A DNA stretch of 34,906 bases from Rhodospirillales bacterium. Its GTDB lineage: Bacteria > Pseudomonadota > Alphaproteobacteria > TMED109. A program made the position numbers and the translations under genes. Below, one piece after another: positions 1 to 9,662 of this stretch (within the stretch, counting starts at the first letter, position 1; the number at the start of each line of letters is the position of its first letter). The notes under the pieces were generated by a model. It did no database searches and was not told the DNA's origin. It worked only from the letters and a program-made list of their open reading frames with translations. The stretch covers positions 1 through 34,906 of the forward strand of contig JAPPED010000006.1 in the NCBI GenBank assembly GCA_028824295.1. Direction: 5' to 3'.

Positions 1-1070
1 TGCATGCGCTCCGGCAGGCCGCCGACGTTGTGGTGGGACTTGATGGTGACGCTCGGCCCGCCCGAGGGGGCGACCGACTCGATGACGTCCGGATACAGGG
101 TGCCCTGCGCCAGGAAATCGGCCCCGACGTCGCGTGCGACCTTCTCGAACTCCTCCACGAACACGCGGCCAATGGTCTTCCGCTTCGCTTCCGGTTCCGC
201 GACGCCGGCGAGCGCTGTCAGGAACGAATCGCCCGCATCGACGGTGCGGAGCTCGATGTTGAAGCGCCCTCGGAAGGTTGCCTCCACCTCGTCTGCCTCG
301 CCCGCGCGCAGGAGGCCGTGGTCGACGAACACGCAGGTCAGGCGGTCACCGACCGCCTCGTGGACCAGGCGTGCCGCCACCGAGCTGTCGACACCGCCCG
401 ACAGGCCGCAGATGACCCGTCCGTCGCCTACCTGGTGGCGGATGCGCGCAACCGCCTCCGCACGAATTCGCCCGACCGACCACGAGCCGCTCAGCCCGGC
501 GACGTCCCGCACGAAACGGCGCAGGAGCGCCGAACCGTCCGGCGTATGCACCACTTCCGGGTGGAACTGCACGCCGTAGTAATGACGGCGGTCGTCGGCA
601 ATGGCCGCGAAGGGCGCGGCCTTGGTCCGGGCCACTGCCCTGAAGCCTTCCGGCATGGCGTCGACGCGGTCACCGTGGCTCATCCAGACGGGGTGGCACT
701 CGCCGGGTTTCCAGAGACCGTCGAACAGCGCCGACGGCGCCGTGATCTCGATGTCGGCGCGTCCGAATTCCCGGGTCCGCGCGGCGCCCACCCGGCCGCC
801 GAGGGCCTCGACCATCGCCTGCTGTCCGTAGCAAATCCCGAGGACCGGTACGCCACTTCCGAAGATTTCCGGTGCGATGGCCGGTGCCGATTGAGCGGCG
901 ACCGAGGCCGGACCGCCCGACAAGATGATGGCACCGGGCGGGGGATCAAGATGATCGGCCGCGCGGTGCCAGGGAACGATCTCGCAGTAGACGCGGTGCT
1001 CCCGCACGCGTCGCGCGATTAGCTGGGTGACCTGGCTCCCGAAGTCGACGACGAGAACACGTTCGGTCAC
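1..1070 (-). CDS. guaA: GMP synthase (glutamine-hydrolysing), 3' end outside window
   Basis: Converts XMP to GMP with ATP and glutamine, the last step of guanine nucleotide synthesis, in the cytoplasm. About 356 codons are visible. The N-terminal class I amidotransferase domain has the nucleophile in GICYGQQ (Cys80) and the motif VWMSHGD. The ATP-pyrophosphatase P-loop LSGGVDSS lies near 372-404, and the last residues in the window read [12 protein letters not shown], typical of the dimerisation domain. The full protein is usually about 520 residues, so roughly 165 lie beyond position 1. The start is GTG at 1070, overlapping the TGA of the upstream TPR gene as GTGA, which implies translational coupling. 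It is the last gene of the order guaB - TPR gene - guaA. Identification is secure. Confidence 0.96.
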   Translation of the reverse strand, partial: MTERVLVVDFGSQVTQLIARRVREHRVYCEIVPWHRAADHLDPPPGAIILSGGPASVAAQSAPAIAPEIFGSGVPVLGICYGQQAMVEALGGRVGAARTREFGRADIEITAPSALFDGLWKPGECHPVWMSHGDRVDAMPEGFRAVARTKAAPFAAIADDRRHYYGVQFHPEVVHTPDGSALLRRFVRDVAGLSGSWSVGRIRAEAVARIRHQVGDGRVICGLSGGVDSSVAARLVHEAVGDRLTCVFVDHGLLRAGEADEVEATFRGRFNIELRTVDAGDSFLTALAGVAEPEAKRKTIGRVFVEEFEKVARDVGADFLAQGTLYPDVIESVAPSGGPSVTIKSHHNVGGLPERM

Positions 1071-1576
1071 CCGTCCAGATTCTTCCGGTACAGCGCGATC
1101 TGCTCCGCCAAGTCATCGCCGCTGGGACACGGGAAGTCGCAGACGGCTTCGATCTTGGTCAAATTGGCCTCAGCCTCTTCCAGGCGCCCCAGCGCCAGAA
1201 AGGTCTCGGCCTGGTAATGGAGCGCCCCGGTGTGCTCGGGGGCGAGGGTCAGTGCCTTCGCGTAGTGCTGGAGCGCCTTGTCAAAGTTCTGCAGGCGGCG
1301 TTCCAGGTATCCGAGCTGGTTCCACGCCTCGGCGGAATCCGGAGCCTCTGCCAGCACGGCGCCGAGCGCCAGCCGGGCATTCTCGTAGTAGCCGCCCTCG
1401 ATGAGTTCGCTGGCTTCCGCGAGGAGCGTCGCGGTCTCGTCGCCGCCGCCCACCCCGAACGAGTCGGTAGGCTCTTCCATGGCGAGGGCGGCGGGGCCCG
1501 CGGTCGCAACCAGCAGCACGGTTGCTGACGCCGCAAGGCGATGCCGCCATGCCGGACCAACCCACTTAGTCATCAT
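1067..1576 (-). CDS. secreted tetratricopeptide-repeat protein between guaB and guaA
   Basis: A 169-residue protein of unknown specific role. Residues 1-32 look like a Sec signal peptide: basic start, hydrophobic [13 protein letters not shown], cut near ALA-ME. The mature part (about residues 45-165) is made of TPR helices, with the repeat pattern [19 protein letters not shown] followed by [19 protein letters not shown]. Two cysteines near the C terminus (CDFPC) could form a disulfide in the periplasm. It sits 42 bp after guaB and overlaps guaA by 4 bp, so it is probably co-transcribed with them. In many alphaproteobacteria an rsmB-like methyltransferase occupies this slot; here it is a periplasmic TPR protein. 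The start could also be the second Met at 1573. Confidence 0.85.
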   Translation of the reverse strand: MMTKWVGPAWRHRLAASATVLLVATAGPAALAMEEPTDSFGVGGGDETATLLAEASELIEGGYYENARLALGAVLAEAPDSAEAWNQLGYLERRLQNFDKALQHYAKALTLAPEHTGALHYQAETFLALGRLEEAEANLTKIEAVCDFPCPSGDDLAEQIALYRKNLDG

Positions 1577-1618
1577 GTTCCTCCGGGGCGATCATGCAAT
1601 GGATCGGGAGAACCAGGA

Positions 1619-3851
<2,233 letters not shown>

Positions 3852-3987
3852 CGTCAGCCGGATCGCCGCCCCGGGCAGCGGGAACGGAATGGCTGCGCGT
3901 CCGCCAGGGCGGCGGGGACCGGGACCCGCAGGTCCATCGTCGGCCGGAGGGGGCGACAGGAGGCAGTCGGCGCAATCCGGCCGGTAT

Positions 3988-5097
3988 TCAGTAGATCACC
4001 ACGCTGCGGATGGATTCACCGCGGTGCATGAGATCAAAGGCGTCATTGATGTCAGCGAGCGGCATCGTGTGCGTGATCATGTCGTCGATGTCGATCTTGC
4101 CGTCCATGTACCAGTCGACAATCTGTGGCACCTGGGTCCGGCCCTTGGCCCCACCGAACGCGGTTCCGCGCCACACCCGGCCGGTCACCAGCTGGAACGG
4201 GCGGGTGGCGATCTCGGCCCCGGCCGGCGCCACGCCGATGATCACCGATTCGCCCCATCCCTTGTGGCAGCATTCCAAGGCCTGACGCATCGTGGTGACG
4301 TTGCCAATGCACTCAAAGCTGTAGTCCGCGCCGCCGCGCGTCAGGTCCACGAGATGGCCGACGAGGTCGTTTCCCGCATCGCGGGGATTGACGAAATCCG
4401 TCATGCCGAACTTCCGCGCCGTCGCCTCGCGTGCGGGATTGATGTCGACGCCCACGATCATGTTGGCGCCGACCATGCGAAGCCCCTGGATGACGTTGAG
4501 CCCGATGCCGCCGAGGCCGAAGACGACGCAGTTCGACCCGGGCTCGACCTTGGCCGTGTTGATGACCGCACCAATCCCCGTCGTCACACCGCAGCCGATG
4601 TAGCAAATCTTGTCGAAGGGGGCGTCTTCACGCACCTTCGCCACCGCAATTTCCGGCAGGACCGTGTGGTTCGCGAACGTCGACGTGCCCATGTAGTGCA
4701 GCACCGTTTCGCCAGCAAGCGAGAACCGGCTGGTCCCATCCGGCATCACGCCCCGACCCTGGGTCTCGCGGATGGCCTGGCAGAGGTTGGTCTTGCCGGA
4801 CGTGCAGTACTCGCATTGCCGGCACTCGGGCGTGTACAGGGGGATCACGTGGTCGCCGGGCTTGACCGACGTCACCTCGCGGCCGATATCGACAACGACT
4901 CCCGCACCCTCGTGTCCAAGAATGGCCGGGAACATGCCTTCGGGATCGTCCCCTGACAGGGTGAACGCATCCGTGTGGCAGACGCCGGTCGCCTTGATCT
5001 CCACAAGCACCTCGTTGTCCTTTGGTCCCTCGAGATCGACTTCCTCGATCACGAGCGGTTTGCCGGCCTCGACGGCTACTGCTGCTCTCGTCTTCAT
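3988..5097 (-). CDS. frmA: S-(hydroxymethyl)glutathione dehydrogenase / class III alcohol dehydrogenase
   Basis: Oxidises the glutathione adduct of formaldehyde with NAD+ and can also reduce S-nitrosoglutathione; cytoplasmic. At 369 residues it has the expected length. Catalytic zinc ligands C40 (GVCHTDAF) and H62 (GHEGAG) and the structural zinc cysteines C92, C95, C98 and C106 (ECRQCEYC...NLC) are present, as is the NAD motif GLGGIG. ATG at 5097 is chosen because it gives the conserved MKTRAAV start and is preceded by GGGAGA about 8 bp upstream. The frame is open beyond it to 5166. No S-formylglutathione hydrolase gene is adjacent, so the second step must be encoded elsewhere. Confidence 0.95.
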   Translation of the reverse strand: MKTRAAVAVEAGKPLVIEEVDLEGPKDNEVLVEIKATGVCHTDAFTLSGDDPEGMFPAILGHEGAGVVVDIGREVTSVKPGDHVIPLYTPECRQCEYCTSGKTNLCQAIRETQGRGVMPDGTSRFSLAGETVLHYMGTSTFANHTVLPEIAVAKVREDAPFDKICYIGCGVTTGIGAVINTAKVEPGSNCVVFGLGGIGLNVIQGLRMVGANMIVGVDINPAREATARKFGMTDFVNPRDAGNDLVGHLVDLTRGGADYSFECIGNVTTMRQALECCHKGWGESVIIGVAPAGAEIATRPFQLVTGRVWRGTAFGGAKGRTQVPQIVDWYMDGKIDIDDMITHTMPLADINDAFDLMHRGESIRSVVIY

Positions 5098-5523
5098 CGC
5101 ACGGATTCTCCCTTGGGAATACGTCGGGCTGACCATATCACGCCGCAGCGGTGTTCTAGGCTCCAACCCGGTCTGAAACTCACGGACCCGAGCGCCCCTG
5201 TCCTGCTTCCGCGGCGGGGACTTCAGTCGCCTGACCGTTCCCTAGCTGCGCCGGTATCCGGCCGCTTCGCCATGCGGGCCAGGCGGACACCACGACGCTT
5301 GGTACATGGTTCAAACAGGGGCAGCCGGTACGGATGTCGAAGCGCGACGGGAGCCGAGGCGCCGGCAACGAGCCGGTGGGTACTGGGAGGCGCATGCCAG
5401 CGACTCTGGCGGACCCGATCACGCCGAATACCGTGTTGGCCTCGATGCGGCGGGCAGCAGACGTTGTGCACGGCAACGGCCAGCGGCACACTCCCATCGC
5501 CGTCTACTCCGTCAGGTGCCACC
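5098..5523. other. 426-bp divergent intergenic region
   Basis: Separates frmA (minus) from the DSD1-family gene (plus). Short open frames occur on both strands, but none resembles a known protein or has a convincing ribosome-binding site. CAGGTG lies about 7 bp before the ATG at 5524. I could not identify clear -35/-10 pairs, so promoters for both genes are assumed here only by position. Confidence 0.5.
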
Positions 5524-6648
5524 ATGACCACGCCCCCGCCCGCCCAGGCCGGCATGCCGCTCGCCGATGTCGACACGCCAGCCCTCCTCATCGAGATGGA
5601 CGCCTTCGAGCGCAATCTCGACACTATGGCCCACGGCATCGCAGCTGCGGGTGTCCGGCTCCGCCCGCATGCGAAGACCCACAAGTGCGCGCCGATCGTG
5701 CGCCGGCAGATGGCGCTGGGGGCCGTGGGGGCATGCTGCCAGAAGGTGAGCGAAGCGGAGGCGCTGGTGCAGGCCGGGGTACCCGATGTTCTCGTGAGCA
5801 ACCAGGTCGTCGGGGGCCGGAAGATCGCCCGGCTGACGTCCATGGCCAGCGATGCAAAGGTCGGGGTCTGCGTGGACAATGCGCACAACGTGGCAGAGAT
5901 CGGCGCGGCGGCCGTCGGCGCCGGCGTCAGCATCGACGTATTGGTGGAGATCGATGTCGGGATGTCGCGCTGCGGCGTCGCGGCGGGCGATGAGGCGCTG
6001 GTGCTGGCACGGCAGGTCGCCGCAACCGATGGGCTCCGGTTTGCGGGTCTCCAAGCCTACCACGGCCTCGCGCAGCACATCCGCAGCCACGCCGAGCGGC
6101 GCGCGGCCACCGATGCCGCCATCGACCTGACCCGCTCGACCGTCGACCTGCTGGGCCGGCAAGGTATCCCGTGCGAAATCGTCGCGGGCGCCGGCACCGG
6201 CACATGGGAATTTGAAGCGGCAAGCGGTGTCTACAACGAGTTGCAGGCGGGCTCGTACGTCTTCATGGACGCGGACTACGCGCAGAACCTGGATGCGACG
6301 GGGGCACCCGTCGCCAGTTTCGAGCAGGCGCTCTTCATCTATTCGACCGTGATCAGCAGCCCGGTTCCCGAACGCGCCGTCGTGGATGCCGGGCTCAAGG
6401 CGCTGTCGGCGGAATCCGGCGCGCCGGAAGTCGCCGACATCGAGTCGGCACGCGTCGCCGGTGTCTCCGATGAACACACGACGATCGACCTGTCGAATTC
6501 CAACACCCGCCTCGCGGTCGGCGATGGCGTCAAGTTGATTCCTTCGCACTGCGATCCCACCGCGAATCTGCACGACTGGTATGTGTGCGTACGGAATGAC
6601 CACGTGGAAGCCCTTTGGCCTGTCGTCGCGCGCGGATGCATCTGGTAG
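5524..6648 (+). CDS. DSD1-family PLP enzyme (D-threonine / 3-hydroxy-D-aspartate aldolase type)
   Basis: A fold-type III PLP enzyme of 374 residues from the alanine-racemase-like group that contains D-threonine aldolase, D-serine dehydratase and 3-hydroxy-D-aspartate aldolase. The Schiff-base lysine is K51 in RPHAKTHK. The substrate-metal motif near the C terminus reads PSHCDPTANLHDWY, offering H342 and D344 (or C343) as ligands. The spacing recalls the Mg/Mn-dependent aldolases rather than the zinc HxC dehydratases, but this is judged by eye. The start is ATG 5524 with CAGGTG upstream; the longer open frame before it is non-coding in character. The gene is divergent from frmA. Likely products are glycine (or glyoxylate plus glycine) from a beta-hydroxy-D-amino acid; the exact substrate cannot be read. 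Confidence 0.85.
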   Translation: MTTPPPAQAGMPLADVDTPALLIEMDAFERNLDTMAHGIAAAGVRLRPHAKTHKCAPIVRRQMALGAVGACCQKVSEAEALVQAGVPDVLVSNQVVGGRKIARLTSMASDAKVGVCVDNAHNVAEIGAAAVGAGVSIDVLVEIDVGMSRCGVAAGDEALVLARQVAATDGLRFAGLQAYHGLAQHIRSHAERRAATDAAIDLTRSTVDLLGRQGIPCEIVAGAGTGTWEFEAASGVYNELQAGSYVFMDADYAQNLDATGAPVASFEQALFIYSTVISSPVPERAVVDAGLKALSAESGAPEVADIESARVAGVSDEHTTIDLSNSNTRLAVGDGVKLIPSHCDPTANLHDWYVCVRNDHVEALWPVVARGCIW

Positions 6649-6710
6649 TGGACAGGCTGCTCCCCAGAACCCTCGCAGGCCGGCGGGATCGGGTCAGAAT
6701 GACTGTGACC

Positions 6711-6726
6711 ACGGCCGATCGGCCGT
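6711..6726. other. 16-bp perfect palindrome between the DSD1-family gene and metK
   Basis: ACGGCCGATCGGCCGT is fully self-complementary and starts 63 bp after the DSD1-family stop. As RNA it could form a 6-7 bp GC hairpin, but no T-tract follows, so an intrinsic terminator is doubtful. It could equally be a protein-binding site or chance in GC-rich DNA. Confidence 0.4.
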
Positions 6727-6833
6727 TGGACAGGTCCTCGTGCCTCGGCTAGTTTCGGAAGCTGCATCGACGCGACTTTCCGCCCAGCACTAGCGGCCTG
6801 CAGCAGCGCCATTGTCCCGTCACGAGTCATACC

Positions 6834-8009
6834 TTGCCGAGTCATCTCTTCACCAGTGAATCCGTGTCCGAAGGTCATCCGGACAAGATTTGCGACCAGA
6901 TTTCGGACACGCTTGTCGACCTGATCCTCGAGCGGGCCGAGGATCCGAGGGCTGCGCGGGCGGCCTGTGAAGCGGTGACCACCACCAACCTCGTGCTGGT
7001 CGCCGGCGAAATTCGCGGGCTCACACTGCCGGTGGCAGAAGTCGAGTCGGCAGTGCGGCAGACCGTTCGCACCATCGGGTACGAGCAGGAATCGTTCCAC
7101 TGGCAGCACTTCGAGTTCGATTACCGTCTCCACGGCCAGTCCTCGGACATCGCTCAGGGAGTGGACGCCGCGGCACAGGCGGACGAAGGCGCGGGCGACC
7201 AGGGCCTGATGTTCGGTTATGCCTGCCGTGAAACCGAAGACGCCCTCATGCCGGCCGCCCTGCACTACAGCAACCAGATCCTCCTGCACCTCCGTGACGC
7301 GCGGCGTGCGGGCACGGTGGACGGCCTAGGCCCGGACGCGAAGTCCCAAGTCACGCTCCGCTACGAGGATGGCCGCCCCGTCGGGGTCGAGAAGGTCGTG
7401 GTCTCGAGCCAGCACGATGCGAGCCTTTCGCTGGCAGCAGTCCGCGACCGCATCATCCCGTCCATCGAGACCGTCTTGCCGCGAGGGTGGATGCCGCCCG
7501 CCGCCTCGGTTCTCGTCAATCCGACCGGCAAGTTCGTGATCGGTGGTCCCGACGCGGATGCCGGGCTCACCGGCCGCAAGATCATTGTCGACACCTACGG
7601 CGGCGCCTGCCCGCATGGCGGCGGCGCCTTTTCCGGCAAAGACGCGAGCAAGGTCGATCGCTCTGCGGCGTACGCCGCCCGCTACCTGGCCAAGAACATC
7701 GTCGCGGCCGGGCTGGCCGATGCCTGCACCATCCAGGTGGCGTATGCCATCGGCGTGGCGGATCCCGTCTCGATCCGCGTGCAGACTGACCGGGGGCCGG
7801 AACGCGACGCTGCGCTGACGCGAGTGCTGGATGACGGAACGGTGTTTTCCCTGCGGCCCGGCGATATCCGCGAGCAGCTGGGGCTCTATCGTCCGATCTA
7901 TCGCCGCACGGCTTCCTACGGGCACTTCGGGCGCGCACCCGAAGCGGACGGCGGCTTCAGCTGGGAGCAAACCGACCGCGTCGACGCCCTACGTGCCGCG
8001 GTCAGCTGA
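6834..8009 (+). CDS. metK: S-adenosylmethionine synthetase
   Basis: Makes SAM from methionine and ATP. The 391-residue length is usual. The ATP motif is [11 protein letters not shown] at the N terminus. [12 protein letters not shown] and the phosphate-binding [19 protein letters not shown] follow. The only start that gives the conserved N terminus ([10 protein letters not shown]) is TTG at 6834; no ATG or GTG lies in frame close upstream, and no strong Shine-Dalgarno sequence is visible. That suggests modest or regulated initiation. The 185-bp leader was inspected for SAM-II and SAM/SAH riboswitch signatures and none was recognised. trmB follows with an overlap. Confidence 0.96.
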   Translation: MPSHLFTSESVSEGHPDKICDQISDTLVDLILERAEDPRAARAACEAVTTTNLVLVAGEIRGLTLPVAEVESAVRQTVRTIGYEQESFHWQHFEFDYRLHGQSSDIAQGVDAAAQADEGAGDQGLMFGYACRETEDALMPAALHYSNQILLHLRDARRAGTVDGLGPDAKSQVTLRYEDGRPVGVEKVVVSSQHDASLSLAAVRDRIIPSIETVLPRGWMPPAASVLVNPTGKFVIGGPDADAGLTGRKIIVDTYGGACPHGGGAFSGKDASKVDRSAAYAARYLAKNIVAAGLADACTIQVAYAIGVADPVSIRVQTDRGPERDAALTRVLDDGTVFSLRPGDIREQLGLYRPIYRRTASYGHFGRAPEADGGFSWEQTDRVDALRAAVS

Positions 8010-8718
8010 ACCGCCTCGTTATCGCTGTTACGGACGGCGGCAGCGCGGCCGCCTGCGACCCGGCCGGAAGGCCCTGATCGAGCACGTCCTCCCCGAGCTC
8101 TCGATCCCCGTTGACCAGCCAGCTGGCACGCTCAACCCCGCTTCCCTGTTTTCTGGACCCGTGACCGAAACCTGGCTGGAAATCGGTTTCGGGAGTGGCG
8201 AGCACCTGACCGCCCTGGCCCGTGCCCACCCGGACACCGGGTTTCTGGGGTGTGAGCCCTTTATCAGTGGGGTCGCCGCACTGCTTGCCCACCTGCCGAT
8301 CAAGGACCGTGCGCGGACCCGGATCCTGGCGGACGACGCCCGTCTGCTCCTCGACGCACTGGCTCCCTCGTCAATCGGCCGCGTGTTCCTCCTGTTCCCG
8401 GACCCCTGGCCCAAGCGCCGGCACGCGAAGCGGCGATTCGTGCAGCCACACACGCTCGACCAGCTGGCCCGGGTGATGCGTCCGGGGTCGCGGCTGCGGT
8501 TCGCGAGCGACCACCCGGTGTGCCAGCACTGGACGCTGCGGCAGCTCCTCGATCATCCGCAGTTCGAATGGACCGCCCGCCGTCCCGGGGACTTCCTCGC
8601 ACCGCCCGAGGATTGGCACGGGACTCGCTACGAGACTCGTGGCGCCCCCGGGTCGTCCGGCCTCCTGTTCCTCGAGTTCGCCCGGACCGGGACGGCCGCG
8701 TCGCCAAGCGGTCATTGA
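7993..8718 (+). CDS. trmB: tRNA (guanine-N7)-methyltransferase
   Basis: Methylates G46 in the variable loop of tRNAs using SAM. With the GTG start at 7993 the protein has 241 residues and begins [16 protein letters not shown], followed by LRPGRKAL, the normal N-terminal signature. The start lies inside metK, overlapping its last 17 bp, so translation is probably coupled. SAM motif EIGFGSGEH is at 63-71. The catalytic and tRNA-binding segment [14 protein letters not shown] is at 135-148, and the C-terminal T-[KR]-[FY]-E motif appears as TRYE. The 3' end overlaps the convergent toxin gene by 7 bp. metK-trmB is a common alphaproteobacterial pair. Confidence 0.94.
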   Translation: MPRSAEPPRYRCYGRRQRGRLRPGRKALIEHVLPELSIPVDQPAGTLNPASLFSGPVTETWLEIGFGSGEHLTALARAHPDTGFLGCEPFISGVAALLAHLPIKDRARTRILADDARLLLDALAPSSIGRVFLLFPDPWPKRRHAKRRFVQPHTLDQLARVMRPGSRLRFASDHPVCQHWTLRQLLDHPQFEWTARRPGDFLAPPEDWHGTRYETRGAPGSSGLLFLEFARTGTAASPSGH

Positions 8719-9122
8719 CCGGCTAGCAGATCGTCCATGGTGATTGCCGTCTCGGGAAATGTGCGCACGATGCGGACGTCTTCGGTGACCAGCGGATAAC
8801 CCATCGACTTGGCCAAGGCGACAAACTCGCAGTCGTAGGCCGGACAGGCCGAATTGGCGACAAGTCCCATCACGGCGGCGGAGTCGACATCGCGCTCGCC
8901 ATCAACCAACTCGGCCTCCGCACTCCGAATCAGGGCGCTGGCCTGCGCGAGTCCGATCGTGCCGGCGCGAAGATAGCGGGCCAACATGTTGCGGAATTCG
9001 GATCGCCACAGCGTCGGCACAAACCACTCGTCGGTATGTCGCCGCAGGGCCACAGCGCTGTCGGTGTGCGCCCCCGGCAGCCAGTAGTACGCGACGATGT
9101 TCGTGTCAACCACGACGTTCAC
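8712..9122 (-). CDS. vapC: PIN-domain toxin, VapC family
   Basis: A 136-residue PIN-fold ribonuclease, the toxin of a type II toxin-antitoxin system. The acidic metal-binding residues are visible: D6 in VVDTN, E42 in RSEFRN, D97 in AYDCEF, and D115 in TEDVRI. The ATG at 9122 overlaps the antitoxin stop by 4 bp (ATGA), the classic coupled arrangement. The gene end runs 7 bp into trmB on the opposite strand. The RNA target cannot be deduced from sequence. Composition is less GC-extreme than the neighbours, consistent with an acquired module. Confidence 0.9.
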   Translation of the reverse strand: MNVVVDTNIVAYYWLPGAHTDSAVALRRHTDEWFVPTLWRSEFRNMLARYLRAGTIGLAQASALIRSAEAELVDGERDVDSAAVMGLVANSACPAYDCEFVALAKSMGYPLVTEDVRIVRTFPETAITMDDLLAGQ

Positions 9123-9355
9123 GGCCGGCCGCTACGCTTGTACCGGTCCACGAGGCCGTGATCGACGGGCGGCAGCTTGCCTCGCAGCTGGGCAGCTTCG
9201 GCCATCAGTTCCGCTTTGGATCGCGGCGGTTGCTCCGCGTAGCGTTCGAGGCAGGCGATGACCTCGTTCTGCAGGCTTCGGTGGTGACGGCGCGCAATGT
9301 CCTTCAACCGCTCATGGAGTGTGGCGGAGATGCCCTTGATCGTGATGGATGGCAT
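9119..9355 (-). CDS. vapB: ribbon-helix-helix antitoxin (FitA/VapB-like)
   Basis: A 78-residue DNA-binding antitoxin. Residues 1-40 (MPSITIKGI, then LHERLKDIARRHHRS and LQNEVIACLERY) fit an Arc/FitA-type ribbon-helix-helix. The C-terminal half, about 45-78, is the likely toxin-neutralising tail. The start is ATG 9355. The frame continues upstream into a decayed glcF fragment that is not part of this protein. The stop overlaps the vapC start by 4 bp. Such antitoxins normally repress their own promoter. Confidence 0.82.
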   Translation of the reverse strand: MPSITIKGISATLHERLKDIARRHHRSLQNEVIACLERYAEQPPRSKAELMAEAAQLRGKLPPVDHGLVDRYKRSGRP

Positions 9356-9370
9356 GGGCTGACTTCCGAT

Positions 9371-9416
9371 TTGCAACCAAAGTGCAAGTTTGGGCGGGAC
9401 GGCGCGTTCTGTCAAC
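9371..9416 (-). promoter_or_regulatory. possible vapBC promoter/operator
   Basis: On the minus strand a perfect -35 hexamer TTGACA (9411-9416) is followed by two TTGCA repeats (within 9371-9389) just upstream of the antitoxin start. Repeats at this place would suit autoregulation by a ribbon-helix-helix dimer. The -10 element is poor, so this is a suggestion only. Confidence 0.3.
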
Positions 9417-9433
9417 GTCGCGGCGCGGCATCC

Positions 9434-9560
9434 GAAGGGGCATGTCGTCATGCCGGACAGGCATAGCCGGCACTGGTCCACGTTCCGCACCGTCCTGGCG
9501 TCCACCAGCCGGTCGTTCTCAAACATGTCGTTGATCAGGTAGATCCGGCCGCGCGGGTTG
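9434..9560 (-). pseudogene. decayed internal fragment of glcF (glycolate oxidase Fe-S subunit)
   Basis: The minus strand reads NPRGRIYLINDMFENDR followed by a CRLCLSGMTTCP segment, matching the intact GlcF of this window (SPRGRIYLIKDMLENDR...CLSCLSCMTTCP, 22099-22225). A gap-free hand alignment of 127 bp shows about 25 mismatches, roughly 80% identity. The CxxCxxCxxxCP cluster motif has lost its third cysteine (replaced by Gly), and nothing else of glcF can be recognised on either side. It therefore cannot make a functional protein. The frame is still open and runs into the vapB frame, which could mislead gene callers into extending the antitoxin to 162 residues. It is probably the scar of a duplication or insertion. 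Confidence 0.8.
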
Positions 9561-9632
9561 TGCGTCGGCGTCCCGACCCCGACACAGGCCGCTGACGTTG
9601 AGGTCACGGCAGATCAATCCATAATGTCGAAA

Positions 9633-9649
9633 CTGTAACTATGTAACAG
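9633..9649. promoter_or_regulatory. imperfect palindrome before the COG0523 gene, possible metalloregulator site
   Basis: CTGTAACTATGTAACAG is an inverted repeat (6 of 7 arm positions pair) ending 13 bp before the ATG at 9663. It is AT-rich in GC-rich DNA. It does not contain the ATGTTATA core seen at the two stronger Zur-like sites of this window, so assignment to Zur is weak. Confidence 0.35.
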
Positions 9650-9662
9650 GCAGGTTTGCGCA

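Noticed and set aside
30-1022. Long plus-strand open frame opposite guaA
   Set aside because: It is the antisense shadow of guaA, which carries all family motifs; GC-rich DNA leaves antisense frames open.
6649-6833. SAM-responsive riboswitch before metK
   Set aside because: I looked for SAM-II and SAM/SAH signatures and found neither; only a palindrome of unknown role is present.
9119-9607. A 162-residue antitoxin with a cysteine-rich N-terminal domain
   Set aside because: The upstream 84 codons include a decayed glcF fragment; the ribbon-helix-helix starts at Met of ATG 9355, which is the expected antitoxin start.
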